The notes: generated by a model from the sequence alone, not told the origin. Shown: positions 1 through 8,597, counted from the stretch's first letter. The stretch: DNA of 64,000 nucleotides from Flagellimonas spongiicola (GCF_023502425.1 NZ_JAMFMA010000002.1:310001-374000), one strand, 5' to 3'. Numbers and translations are program-made.

Positions 1-1
1 G

Positions 2-415
2 CTTCGTAAATCCTACAGCTTTTTAATAGGTAGTATTTTCTCCGGGGTAATTGGAACAGGTTTTTACCCCATATTCGGTAATAGGGTATGGTGTAGGTTC
101 GGTTGTCCTATGGCCGCAATGATGGGCTTTCAACAACGATTGTTCTCAAGGTTCAGAATTACCACAAATGGAGGTCAATGTATCTCTTGCGGAAACTGTT
201 CCACCTATTGCGAAATGGGTATTGATGTGCGTGCATATGCCCAAAAAGGAGAGAATATCGTTCGCTCTAGCTGTGTTGGTTGTGGTATTTGTTCCGCAGT
301 TTGCCCACGCGGAGTATTAAAATTGGAAAACGGCCCATTGGAAGGGAGAATTGACAGCAATCAAGTATTGCTTGGCAATGATGTTGATCTTATGACCCTA
401 GTGAACAAAAAATAA
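2..415 (+). CDS. 4Fe-4S ferredoxin-type membrane protein, C-terminal part (5' truncated)
   Basis: Open from the first full codon of the window, so the gene starts upstream. The visible 137 residues begin with a hydrophobic stretch, then a CRFGCP motif typical of NapH/CcoG-like polyferredoxin membrane proteins. Two Cys-rich clusters follow: C-ISC-GNC-STYCEM and C-VGC-GIC-SAVCPR. The second has the CxxCxxCxxxCP spacing of a [4Fe-4S] site. In the first, Glu replaces the usual Pro after the fourth Cys. The likely role is electron transfer by a membrane-anchored iron-sulfur protein; the partner cannot be seen. The next gene starts 1 base after the stop, which suggests co-transcription with the glycosyltransferase genes. 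Confidence 0.8.
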   Translation, partial: LRKSYSFLIGSIFSGVIGTGFYPIFGNRVWCRFGCPMAAMMGFQQRLFSRFRITTNGGQCISCGNCSTYCEMGIDVRAYAQKGENIVRSSCVGCGICSAVCPRGVLKLENGPLEGRIDSNQVLLGNDVDLMTLVNKK

Positions 416-416
416 A

Positions 417-890
417 ATGCTTCGGACTGTTTTATTCGTGTTGGTTCTGTCTTCTTTCACCCATGGAAAAATGTACCATCGTAATTATTATGAAAATGGA
501 CAATTGAAAGAAGAAGGTTGGAAAGAAAATCAACTTAAAGAAGACTATTGGAAACATTATTTCCCCAACGGCAACCTTCAAGCCAATGGTCACTATAAAA
601 TGGGATTAATGGATGGCTATTGGTATTTCATGGATGAACACGGGCATCTGGAAATGGAAGGTCATTTTAAAAATGGCCAAAAGGTGAAATGGTGGCTATT
701 TTATGATGAAAATGGAAAAATCAACCATAAATGCCAGTTGAAAAACGGTGTGAAAAATGGCTACTGCCTTAAATACACAGATGAAGCGCTCAAATCCGCA
801 GAAAAGTATAAAAACGGAAAAAAGATAAAGGAATGGTTTAGCTTTGGGAGCTTTAAAAAAGAAAACAAGCTTTCCGATCTAAAGTCATGA
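417..890 (+). CDS. MORN-repeat (YwqK-like) exported protein
   Basis: 157 residues with a short hydrophobic N-terminus (about residues 1-17), probably a signal peptide. The rest is built of repeated units of the form NG-x-L-x-x-x-G-x-W/Y, for example ENGQLKEEG, PNGNLQANG and EHGHLEMEG. These are the MORN-like repeats of proteins usually annotated as YwqK-family antitoxins. That name is historical; no toxin partner is seen here. The stop overlaps the start of the next glycosyltransferase gene by 4 bases (ATGA), so translation is probably coupled and the protein probably belongs to the same envelope glycosylation unit. Function unknown. Confidence 0.75.
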   Translation: MLRTVLFVLVLSSFTHGKMYHRNYYENGQLKEEGWKENQLKEDYWKHYFPNGNLQANGHYKMGLMDGYWYFMDEHGHLEMEGHFKNGQKVKWWLFYDENGKINHKCQLKNGVKNGYCLKYTDEALKSAEKYKNGKKIKEWFSFGSFKKENKLSDLKS

Positions 891-1576
891 CAAATATCAA
901 AGTCATTATACCCGCAGTCAATGAAGGGGATTCCATTGCAAAGGTAGTTTCTGAACTTCCTGATTCAGTATCTGAAATCATTGTAGTGAACAATGGTTCT
1001 GTTGATGATACCGTTGAAAATGCCCAAAAAGCAGGGGCCACGGTATTGACTGAAGAGCAGCGTGGATATGGTTTCGCATGTCTTAAAGGCTTGGATTATG
1101 TTTCCAAACAATCCAAACAACCGGACATTATCGTATTTATTGACGGAGATTATTCCGATTATCCGGAGGAATTGGATAAAGTGGTTGCCCCAATTTTGGA
1201 ACAAAACATTGATTTTGTTGTGGGAGCCCGAAAAAAATCCCTTCGGGAACCAGGATCTATGACACCGCAGCAAGTATTTGGCAATCAGTTGGCCACATTC
1301 TTAATGCGATTGTTTTTCGGAGCAAAATTTACGGATTTAGGACCTTTTAGGGCCATTAAATACGAAAAGCTCAAAACATTGGAGATGCAGGACAAAACGT
1401 ATGGGTGGACCGTGGAAATGCAGCTTAAAGTTTTGCGAAAAAAAATGTCATATATCGAAGTACCAGTACGTTATAAAAGAAGAATTGGTATTTCAAAAGT
1501 GTCCGGTACAGTAAAAGGTACTATATTTGCGGGCATAAAAATCCTGGGTTGGATTTTTAAATACAGCTTGAAATAA
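887..1576 (+). CDS. Family 2 glycosyltransferase (dolichyl-phosphate glucose/mannose synthase-like)
   Basis: 229-residue GT-A type glycosyltransferase. It starts with KVIIPAVNEGDSI, followed by a VVNNGSVDDT motif and DGD at residues 86-88, the metal- and nucleotide-sugar-binding DxD. There is no long membrane domain, only a short hydrophobic C-terminus, as in DPM/DPG-synthase-like enzymes that transfer a sugar from a nucleotide donor to a lipid phosphate. Its neighbours, a cellulose-synthase-like transferase and, after an interruption, a mannosyltransferase that would use a lipid-linked donor, fit a small lipid-linked glycan pathway. The exact sugar cannot be read from the sequence. Confidence 0.85.
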   Translation: MTNIKVIIPAVNEGDSIAKVVSELPDSVSEIIVVNNGSVDDTVENAQKAGATVLTEEQRGYGFACLKGLDYVSKQSKQPDIIVFIDGDYSDYPEELDKVVAPILEQNIDFVVGARKKSLREPGSMTPQQVFGNQLATFLMRLFFGAKFTDLGPFRAIKYEKLKTLEMQDKTYGWTVEMQLKVLRKKMSYIEVPVRYKRRIGISKVSGTVKGTIFAGIKILGWIFKYSLK

Positions 1577-1580
1577 TAAT

Positions 1581-3065
1581 ATGGGACTAACTATCGCTTT
1601 TATCATTATCGCTATTTATAGTACTGCATTAATCTTGATTTTTTGCTACAGTTTGGCTCAATTGAATCTCCTCGTCAATTACCTAGGCTACAAAAAGCGA
1701 AACGAAGAAGCTCCCAAATTCAATTTATTAGATCCCAAGGAAATCCCTTTTGTTACTATTCAACTGCCCATCTACAACGAAGAATATGTGATGGAGCGAT
1801 TGTTGGACAACATCTCAAAAATAGAATACCCAAAAAGCAAATTGGAAATCCAGGTATTGGATGATTCCACGGACGATACCGTAATAGAAACCGCAAGAAG
1901 GATTGAAGAGTTGCAGAAAAGCGGTTTGGATATCCAGCACATCCGAAGGGAAAACCGTCAAGGTTTCAAAGCTGGAGCCCTTAAAGAAGGGCTTGAGATT
2001 GCCAAAGGTGAATTCGTTGCTATTTTCGATGCTGATTTCCTTCCTGAAAGCGATTGGCTTAAAAAGACGGTTCCTTATTTCAAGGATCAAGAAATTGGTG
2101 TGGTTCAAACACGTTGGGGACATATCAACCGTGACTACTCAACATTGACCCGTATCCAGGCATTTGCATTGGATGCGCATTTTACATTGGAGCAGGTTGG
2201 AAGAAATTCCAAAGGACATTTCATAAACTTCAACGGTACTGCCGGAATTTGGAGAAAGGAATGTATCCTGGATGCTGGAAACTGGGAAGGTGATACCTTG
2301 ACTGAAGATTTGGATTTAAGCTATAGAGCCCAATTAAAAAATTGGAAATTCAAATATTTGGAGGATGTTGAAACCCCAGCCGAATTGCCAGTGGTAATCA
2401 GCGCAGCAAGATCACAGCAATTCCGTTGGAATAAAGGTGGCGCTGAGAATTTCAGAAAGACGGTCTGGAGCGTTATTACAGCAAAGAACATTCCTTTTAA
2501 AACAAAGTTCCACGGTGTAATGCACCTTTTGAACAGCTCCATGTTCCTTTGTGTATTCATTGTAGCGATTTTAAGCATACCAATGCTGTACATCAAAAAT
2601 TCTTACGGCCATTTAGGATGGGTTTTTGAGGTGACCAGTTTCTTTATTATTAGCACCATAATCCTGTTCATCTGCTATTGGTTTACTTATAAGAGTATAC
2701 AGGGCAGCAGTTTTGACAATTTTGTGGACTATATAAAACTGTTTTTCACCTTTTTCTCCGTTGCCCTTGGTTTTTCCCTGCACAACACGGTTGCTGTTTT
2801 GGAGGGCCATTTGGGAAAACGAAGTGAATTCGTGAGAACTCCTAAATTCAACATCAATAGTTTAAAAGACAGTTGGAAAGGCAATAAATACATCACGAAG
2901 AAGCTGTCACCGAACATGATTTTGGAATTTGCCCTAATGGTGTATTTCCTATTTGGAATGTACAGTGCAATTCCATTGAATGACTACGGATTGTTTCCAT
3001 TCCATTTAATGTTGTTCATGGGATTCTCTTTCGTGTTTTTCAAATCCTTGACTTCAAAGGCTTAA
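1581..3065 (+). CDS. Membrane glycosyltransferase, family 2, cellulose-synthase-like
   Basis: 494 residues. One N-terminal membrane helix (about residues 1-28) is followed by a GT-A domain and about four C-terminal helices. Visible signatures are VLDDSTDDT, FDADFLP (DxD), LTEDLDLSYR (the TED-type catalytic base) and QQFRW, the QxxRW product-binding motif of processive or bifunctional transferases. These place it with CESA-like or CsbB/glucosyltransferase-like inner-membrane enzymes. It starts 4 bases after the preceding GT2 gene. Whether it polymerises or makes a single transfer is not decidable. Its stop overlaps the stop of the convergent esterase gene by 4 bases. Confidence 0.85.
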   Translation: MGLTIAFIIIAIYSTALILIFCYSLAQLNLLVNYLGYKKRNEEAPKFNLLDPKEIPFVTIQLPIYNEEYVMERLLDNISKIEYPKSKLEIQVLDDSTDDTVIETARRIEELQKSGLDIQHIRRENRQGFKAGALKEGLEIAKGEFVAIFDADFLPESDWLKKTVPYFKDQEIGVVQTRWGHINRDYSTLTRIQAFALDAHFTLEQVGRNSKGHFINFNGTAGIWRKECILDAGNWEGDTLTEDLDLSYRAQLKNWKFKYLEDVETPAELPVVISAARSQQFRWNKGGAENFRKTVWSVITAKNIPFKTKFHGVMHLLNSSMFLCVFIVAILSIPMLYIKNSYGHLGWVFEVTSFFIISTIILFICYWFTYKSIQGSSFDNFVDYIKLFFTFFSVALGFSLHNTVAVLEGHLGKRSEFVRTPKFNINSLKDSWKGNKYITKKLSPNMILEFALMVYFLFGMYSAIPLNDYGLFPFHLMLFMGFSFVFFKSLTSKA

Positions 3066-4180
3066 TCAATTTCTAGAAGTTTTTGAATTTCTTTAAGTCT
3101 GGTTGAGATATGTTCCGATGGCATGACATTGTCAATAGAACCGTAATTTTCACGAGCTTTTTTGTATTCCTTCAACTCAAAATATATGTCTCCCAAAGCC
3201 ATATATGGTATTGGAATATTAGGATATTCTGCTTTGAAATACTCATAGATTAGAATTGCGTCTGAATAATTTTTGGATTCACGGGCTAAATACCCACGAT
3301 TCAATAGAATTCTTTGCGGTACCCGTTCATCGTATTTATATTCCTTACCTATTTCTTTATAGTATTTGATTGTATGGGAAAATTCCATTCCTGAATATTC
3401 TTTAGGGATTTTAAAGGGTTCAAAAACATGTTTTAAACCATCAAAATAAGCTTTCCAAGGAACCATTACGTGAGAGTCATTAGGGTAAACTTCAAATCGG
3501 TAATCTACGAGTTTCAAAGAATCCATTTTAACCTTTAAACGAAAAACACCTTCCTTTTCCAATCCATCTTCATTACCAATACCCAACACATATTTTGGGC
3601 TTTTGTCTTTCAATGCTTTCAAATAATCCACTGTTAACAAATCCATTATTCTAAAATCATCCCACCGTATTGTTGGGGTTACTGAAACATAAGCATCAAA
3701 CAAGTTTAGCCGCTGTATCATGGAATAGGTAGCAAACAAGCCCCCCGCAGAATGTCCCAGAAGTACCCGATAGTTAGACACCTTATATTTACTTTCCAAG
3801 GCTCCAATTAATTCCTTTTCTATAAACTCCAAAAATGTAGCAGATTTGCCACTATTTGGTATTTCGTCAGTATTGGAAATTGTTAAATCTCTTCCTCTGT
3901 CAGTATTTACTATTCCGGCGACAATCATTTTTGGCAGACCATCTTGGTATAACAATTTGGACATTTCTTGAACCATATTAAAATGCCATTCACCATCAGT
4001 CAAAAGAACCAAAGGGTAATTACAATCACTCCCATCCAGTCCATACGAGGCAGGAAGACTAACCAATATCTCTCTTTCTTCTCCTAAAATTTCAGATTGA
4101 ATTTTAAAACTGTTCGTTTGCGCTGTTATTTTTAGATTAATCAGAAGACAAAGAATTAATATGAGTTTCCTATTTTGCAT
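3062..4180 (-). CDS. Exported alpha/beta-hydrolase esterase with C-terminal TPR-like repeats
   Basis: 372 residues with an N-terminal signal peptide (LILILCLLINLKITAQ). The core is a putative esterase of the Fes/esterase-D type. The nucleophile elbow G-H-S-A-G lies at residues 142-146 (Ser144), and a likely catalytic His sits in NDSHVMVPW. A C-terminal region (about residues 295-355) has two TPR-like helix pairs, including YMALGDIYFELKEYKKA. It faces a ToxR-like regulator gene 125 bp away in the opposite direction, the usual arrangement of a regulator and its target. The substrate, perhaps an acyl ester or a siderophore, is not visible. Confidence 0.8.
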   Translation of the reverse strand: MQNRKLILILCLLINLKITAQTNSFKIQSEILGEEREILVSLPASYGLDGSDCNYPLVLLTDGEWHFNMVQEMSKLLYQDGLPKMIVAGIVNTDRGRDLTISNTDEIPNSGKSATFLEFIEKELIGALESKYKVSNYRVLLGHSAGGLFATYSMIQRLNLFDAYVSVTPTIRWDDFRIMDLLTVDYLKALKDKSPKYVLGIGNEDGLEKEGVFRLKVKMDSLKLVDYRFEVYPNDSHVMVPWKAYFDGLKHVFEPFKIPKEYSGMEFSHTIKYYKEIGKEYKYDERVPQRILLNRGYLARESKNYSDAILIYEYFKAEYPNIPIPYMALGDIYFELKEYKKARENYGSIDNVMPSEHISTRLKEIQKLLEID

Positions 4181-4305
4181 TTGAATAAAATTTTGATGAA
4201 TGTCGCAATGTTATAATTTATGATGTCTAGACCAGACAATTACTCCTGAATTAGTTCTGAAATTAAACCTCTTTCAAATTTTTATGGAAGGCGCCAAATT
4301 AAAGC

Positions 4306-5172
4306 ATGTCGCAAACGAAACAATTATACAAGATCAAAGATTGGATTTTTGACCCGCAAGTTTCCGAACTATCTCGTGGAACTGATCAAATCATTATTCC
4401 AAACAAAGTTGCTCAAGTATTATTGGCTTTGTTGGAGGCTCCCAACGGAATGATGACTAAACAAGAACTGATGGAATCCGTATGGAAAAACACAATAGTG
4501 ACGGGTAATTCTTTGGACAAATCAATTTCGGGACTTCGGAAGTTTTTAGGAGATTCAAGTGTCAATCCTCAATACATTGAAACTTTACCTCGAAAAGGAT
4601 ACCGTCTTATTGCTGATTATGAAAAACTAGATGGAAATCCTTTCCTAAGAAGTAGGAGATTGCGAAATCCTTTTATGGTTATAGCTGCAGTTATGACCAT
4701 TTGCATAATTGCAATAAAACTTTTAAGTAATAACTCACATAAAGGTGTTCTAGCACCCAACGGAAACCTTATAGCTTCTTTTGAACGAGATCAAGGAAAA
4801 GACATGCTTAAAATTGAGAATCTTAGACTTCAATCAAATAATAAAATTGACAGTTTTCCAGAACCAGAAACTTATGTGATCGGTTGGTCTAAAGACAGTA
4901 GTAAACTAATTTACAATACCACTGAAAAGGGAAAAGACTTCTATTCACTCCGAATTTACAATTTGATTTCGAACTCACTTGAATTCATCAAATTCTCCAG
5001 GGAAGATGATTTTGATTTATCCGAAATTCTTAATGTAAACAAACCCAAAAGTAATTTAGAACATTATAAGGTAATACTTGAGAATAACACTGTACATTAT
5101 ATTGTGTATGCCCAAAAAGATACCATCAAGGTTCTTTTAAATCAAGGGGTAATTGAGGATTTTCAATGGTAA
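4306..5172 (+). CDS. ToxR/CadC-like membrane-bound winged-helix regulator
   Basis: 288 residues. Residues 5-105 form an OmpR-type winged helix (Trans_reg_C), recognisable from IPNKVAQVLLALLEAPNG, a Val-Trp segment and the wing sequence YIETLPRKGYRL. A single membrane helix follows at about residues 122-140 (NPFMVIAAVMTICIIAIKLL), then a C-terminal domain of about 145 residues, predicted to be periplasmic, with beta-propeller-like strands. This is the layout of CadC/ToxR one-component regulators, which sense outside the membrane and bind DNA inside. The divergently transcribed esterase is the obvious candidate target. The ligand is unknown. Confidence 0.85.
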   Translation: MSQTKQLYKIKDWIFDPQVSELSRGTDQIIIPNKVAQVLLALLEAPNGMMTKQELMESVWKNTIVTGNSLDKSISGLRKFLGDSSVNPQYIETLPRKGYRLIADYEKLDGNPFLRSRRLRNPFMVIAAVMTICIIAIKLLSNNSHKGVLAPNGNLIASFERDQGKDMLKIENLRLQSNNKIDSFPEPETYVIGWSKDSSKLIYNTTEKGKDFYSLRIYNLISNSLEFIKFSREDDFDLSEILNVNKPKSNLEHYKVILENNTVHYIVYAQKDTIKVLLNQGVIEDFQW

Positions 5173-5211
5173 TCCTAATCAAAAATATTGACTAAAGAGT
5201 TTTTTGAATTG

Positions 5212-6588
5212 ATGAGTAATAATTACACTTCCTTTCTAAAATTGCATAAGACTTCAATTCTACTGGGAATTGGAAGCCTGCTCTTCTATTTTGCATTTGC
5301 ATACGATTTGGTTCGGGATGATTTCCCAAAGCTCTTAACCTTATTCGTTGCGCTCTTCTTTCTCCATTACAAACTGGTTCAATTCCAATCATGGAACCTC
5401 AAGTTTTTATTGGTAATTGGTATACTTTTTCGTTTCGTCTTTATTTTTGCCGAACCAAATTTATCCCAAGATTTTTATCGTTTTATATGGGATGGTGAAT
5501 TGATCTGGGCTGGATACAATCCCTATATACATATACCAAATGATCTAATGCAACAGCCCGATTTTGCCATTCCCAACCAGGCTGAGTTGTATAATGGTAT
5601 GGGGTCCTTGAGTGCAAAACACTTTAGCAATTACCCTCCCATCAATCAAATTTTGTTTTCTATTGCTGTCTTTTTTGGGGGAGGAAGTATCCTGGGCTCC
5701 ATCGTGGCCATGAGAACATTGATTCTTTGTACCGATATTGGAATATTGTTTTTTGGGCAAAAACTACTACAACAATTCAATCTTCCAAAACATGCGGCTT
5801 TTTGGTATTTCCTTAACCCTTTGGTGATCATTGAACTTACAGGAAACCTTCATTTTGAAGGTGTGATGCTGTTCTTTTTTATATGGTCCATGTATTTGAT
5901 TTCAAAAGGAAAATGGATTTTGGCCAGTCCAATTTATGCGGCATCCATAATGGTGAAGTTGGTTCCCATTCTATTTTTACCCCTGTTCCTTCGGTATTTC
6001 GGCATTAAAAGAAGCGCGCTTTTTTACACCTTTGTTGGTTTGGTCTGCATTCTGCTATTTCTACCATTCCACGATGTAGCTTTTGTAAATAACTATGCTG
6101 AAACAATTGGGCTTTGGTTTTCCAATTTCGAGTTCAATGCTGGCATCTACAATGGTTTAAAACAAATTGCCGTAGGATTATTTGATGCAAAACCTTGGGA
6201 ACTGATAAAGGTATATGGTAGCTGGGTTGTTCGCATTACAATTCTGGGCACTTTACTTATCGCATTACTACGTAAAAATGAAACCTTAGACCAGGTAATG
6301 CTTTCAATGTTGATGGTCTTGACAGGCTATTACCTTCTTTCAACTACGGTTCATCCTTGGTATCTTGTATTCCTTATTGCACTAGCCTGCTTTACAAAAT
6401 ATCGCTTTGCGATACTATGGTCATTGCTGGTAATCCTAAGTTATTATGCCTATTCCAAGGCGGACTATTCTGAAAATCTATGGCTACTGGCTATTGAATA
6501 TCTGATGGTATTCGCCTACCTGATTTATGAAATTGTGGGTAAAGACCGAAAAAAGTTAGATTTCTTCAAAAAATATATGCCTTTTTAG
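5212..6588 (+). CDS. Multi-pass mannosyltransferase-like integral membrane glycosyltransferase (GT-C fold)
   Basis: 458 residues from the ATG at 5212. A TTG 24 bases upstream would also be in frame, but the ATG gives a usual N-terminus. There are ten or more hydrophobic helices. The segment DFYRFIWDGELIWAGYNPY carries the acidic residues and RxxWDG motif typical of GT-C family polyprenyl-phosphate-sugar-dependent mannosyltransferases (GT87-like). LSTTVHPWYLVFL near the C-terminus is also typical. It probably uses the lipid-linked sugar made by the upstream GT2 and acts on the periplasmic side. The acceptor is unknown. The esterase/regulator pair separates it from the two GT2 genes. Confidence 0.75.
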   Translation: MSNNYTSFLKLHKTSILLGIGSLLFYFAFAYDLVRDDFPKLLTLFVALFFLHYKLVQFQSWNLKFLLVIGILFRFVFIFAEPNLSQDFYRFIWDGELIWAGYNPYIHIPNDLMQQPDFAIPNQAELYNGMGSLSAKHFSNYPPINQILFSIAVFFGGGSILGSIVAMRTLILCTDIGILFFGQKLLQQFNLPKHAAFWYFLNPLVIIELTGNLHFEGVMLFFFIWSMYLISKGKWILASPIYAASIMVKLVPILFLPLFLRYFGIKRSALFYTFVGLVCILLFLPFHDVAFVNNYAETIGLWFSNFEFNAGIYNGLKQIAVGLFDAKPWELIKVYGSWVVRITILGTLLIALLRKNETLDQVMLSMLMVLTGYYLLSTTVHPWYLVFLIALACFTKYRFAILWSLLVILSYYAYSKADYSENLWLLAIEYLMVFAYLIYEIVGKDRKKLDFFKKYMPF

Positions 6589-6622
6589 GTCAATTGGATA
6601 TAATTTGTACTTTTAACCCGAA

Positions 6623-6706
6623 ATGAAAGGACAAACACACATAGTATCTATCTCTGGCATCTCTTCGCCAGTACGTCCATTCGCTCCCCGCCGTCGTCGC
6701 CCGTAA
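6623..6706 (+). CDS. Arginine-rich leader peptide upstream of the arginine operon
   Basis: A 27-codon reading frame, too short for routine gene calling, lying 89 bases before the first arg gene. It starts MKGQTHIV and ends PVRPFAPRRRRP, stop TAA at 6704-6706. Codons 23-26 are CGC CGT CGT CGC, four arginines in a row, with another arginine at codon 18. A run of codons for the end product of the downstream pathway is the hallmark of ribosome-mediated attenuation. When charged tRNA-Arg is scarce, the ribosome would stall there and change the folding of the downstream RNA. This reading is inferred; no expression data are available. Confidence 0.72.
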   Translation: MKGQTHIVSISGISSPVRPFAPRRRRP

Positions 6707-6745
6707 GGGTGCACACTAGTTATGGAAATAGGTGAGTCCATTTCC
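6654..6745 (+). promoter_or_regulatory. Possible attenuator hairpins of the arginine leader
   Basis: Three stems can be drawn by eye. The first is CTGGC (6654-6658) with GCCAG (6667-6671), inside the leader coding region. The second is CGCCC (6698-6702) with GGGTG (6707-6711) around a GTAA loop that contains the leader stop codon. The third is GGAAAT-A-GG (6724-6732) with CCATTTCC (6738-6745), loop TGAGT and one bulged A. The second overlaps the last arginine codon, so a stalled ribosome would cover it. No U-run follows the third stem directly, so the mechanism may be translational, or termination may use other pairing. Confidence 0.4.
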
Positions 6746-6795
6746 GCAAATTACCATCAGTTTTCAAATTTTTATTAGTACAAAATAGCCTAGCA

Positions 6796-7410
6796 ATGGA
6801 AATTGTAATTGCTAACGAATCACATTTTAAATACGCTCAGATAATCAGCGATACCATAACGGAATCTGCCAAAGTACGTGGTACGGGGATAGCAAGACGT
6901 ACTCCCGAATATATTTTGCAACGATTGGAAAACGGGAATGCGGTTATCGCGCTAGAAGGAGAAAAATTTGCAGGTTTCTGTTATATCGAAGTTTGGGGAA
7001 ACAAGAATTTTGTGGCCAATTCCGGATTGATCGTACATCCAGATTTCAGAAAACAAGGTTTGGCCAAGAAAATTAAGAAAGCCATTTTCGAACTATCCAG
7101 ACAAAAATTTCCAGAAGCGAAGATTTTCGGAATCACAACAGGTCTAGCAGTCATGAAAATGAATTATGAATTGGGTTATAAACCAGTCACATTTTCAGAG
7201 CTGACAGACGACCCTGATTTTTGGAAAGGTTGTCAAACCTGTAAAAACTTTGATATTCTTACACGAACCGATAAAAATATGTGCTTGTGTACCGGTATGT
7301 TGTACGATCCAATATCCAATAAGACCCAATCAAAAAAATTAAATGGAAAGGCCTTTCAAAGACTCAAAAAAATGAAAGAGAGCCTTTTCTTAAAAAAGAA
7401 AAACAAATGA
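6796..7410 (+). CDS. GNAT-family N-acyltransferase, probable first enzyme of arginine synthesis
   Basis: 204 residues. The acyl-CoA binding motif is in HPDFRKQGLAKKI (R/QxxGxG/A loop, about residues 77-88). The C-terminus carries an unusual cysteine cluster, GCQTCKNF followed by MCLCTG (CxxC and CxC), that could bind metal. It is the first gene of the arginine operon, 4 bases overlapping argG. No classical argA or argJ is present in the operon, so this enzyme is the natural candidate for acylating glutamate with acetyl- or succinyl-CoA. Given the SOTCase-like transcarbamylase downstream, succinyl-CoA is plausible. This function is inferred from context. Confidence 0.75.
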   Translation: MEIVIANESHFKYAQIISDTITESAKVRGTGIARRTPEYILQRLENGNAVIALEGEKFAGFCYIEVWGNKNFVANSGLIVHPDFRKQGLAKKIKKAIFELSRQKFPEAKIFGITTGLAVMKMNYELGYKPVTFSELTDDPDFWKGCQTCKNFDILTRTDKNMCLCTGMLYDPISNKTQSKKLNGKAFQRLKKMKESLFLKKKNK

Positions 7411-8597
7411 AAAAGCTTGTATTGGCATATAGTGGAGGTTTGGACACCTCATATTGCGCCAAATACCTATCACAGGAAAAAGGTTTTGAAGTGCACGCAG
7501 TTAGCGTTAACACCGGAGGTTTTAGCCCAGAAGAAATCAAGGAAATCGAACAAAAAGCCCTGGCGCTTGGTGCTACCAGTTATACTTCAATAGATGCAGT
7601 TTCCAATTTTTATGACAAAGTGGTGAAATACCTCATCTACGGTAATGTTTTGCGAAATAACACCTATCCACTTTCGGTAAGTGCAGAACGTATCGTGCAG
7701 GCCATGGAAATTGTGGATCATGCCAAAAAGATAGGTGCGGAATACATTGCCCACGGAAGTACTGGAGCTGGAAATGACCAAGTTCGGTTTGACATGATAT
7801 TCCAAATAGCTGCACCAGACATTAATATTATTACTCCAATCAGGGATAACAAACTATCTAGGGAAGCGGAAATAGAATACCTTCAAAAAAATGGAATTGA
7901 TTACTCTTGGGAAAAAGCCAAGTATTCTATTAATAGAGGTCTTTGGGGAACTTCCGTTGGTGGTGATGAAACCCTGACCTCACATCTTTCCCTCCCAGAA
8001 AGTGCTTATCCTAGCCAATTGGAAAAAGAACTTTCCAAAGAGTTGAAATTGACATTCATTAAAGGTGAATTAACTGCAATTGACGGTGTAAGCGGAACGC
8101 CCGTGGCCAACATTGAAAAGCTGGAAAGTATTGCCTCCAAATATGCCATTGGACGTGACATCCATGTAGGTGACACCATAATTGGAATCAAGGGAAGAGT
8201 AGGATTCGAGGCGGCCGCTCCAACCATTATTATCAAGGCGCATCACTTGTTGGAGAAACACACCTTAAGCAAATGGCAGCAATATCAAAAAGAACAACTG
8301 GGGAATTTCTATGGTATGCTTCTTCATGAAGGTAATTATTTGGACGAGGTAATGCGAAATATAGAAGCTTTCCTAGCCGATACCCAAAAGAATGTTTCAG
8401 GTGACGTATTTGTGACTCTGCACCCTTACCGGTTTGAATTGAATGGGATTTCCTCTTCAAATGACCTAATGAATGCTTCATTTGGCAGCTATGGTGAAAT
8501 GAATAAAGGCTGGACTGCCGACGACGCGAAAGGGTTTATCAAAATACTTTCCAATCCAGGAAAAATTGCTAACCATGTAAATCAGGAAAATGATTAA
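7407..8597 (+). CDS. argG: Argininosuccinate synthase
   Basis: 396 residues, normal length. The N-terminal ATP pyrophosphatase loop is visible as LAYSGGLDTSYC (SGGLDTS, P-loop of the N-type ATP pyrophosphatases), with further family motifs in the central region such as ERIVQAMEI and AHGSTGAGNDQVRFD. The enzyme joins citrulline and aspartate with ATP to give argininosuccinate, the step before argH at the far end of this operon. It overlaps the upstream GNAT gene by 4 bases and the downstream argC by 8, so the three are probably translated in a coupled way. Confidence 0.96.
   Translation: MKKLVLAYSGGLDTSYCAKYLSQEKGFEVHAVSVNTGGFSPEEIKEIEQKALALGATSYTSIDAVSNFYDKVVKYLIYGNVLRNNTYPLSVSAERIVQAMEIVDHAKKIGAEYIAHGSTGAGNDQVRFDMIFQIAAPDINIITPIRDNKLSREAEIEYLQKNGIDYSWEKAKYSINRGLWGTSVGGDETLTSHLSLPESAYPSQLEKELSKELKLTFIKGELTAIDGVSGTPVANIEKLESIASKYAIGRDIHVGDTIIGIKGRVGFEAAAPTIIIKAHHLLEKHTLSKWQQYQKEQLGNFYGMLLHEGNYLDEVMRNIEAFLADTQKNVSGDVFVTLHPYRFELNGISSSNDLMNASFGSYGEMNKGWTADDAKGFIKILSNPGKIANHVNQEND

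Noticed and set aside
6599-6607. TATAATTTG as a -7 promoter element of the arginine leader
   Set aside because: Spacing between TA and TTTG is three bases instead of two, and no TTG at -33 was seen. It may still be the promoter but is not supported well enough.
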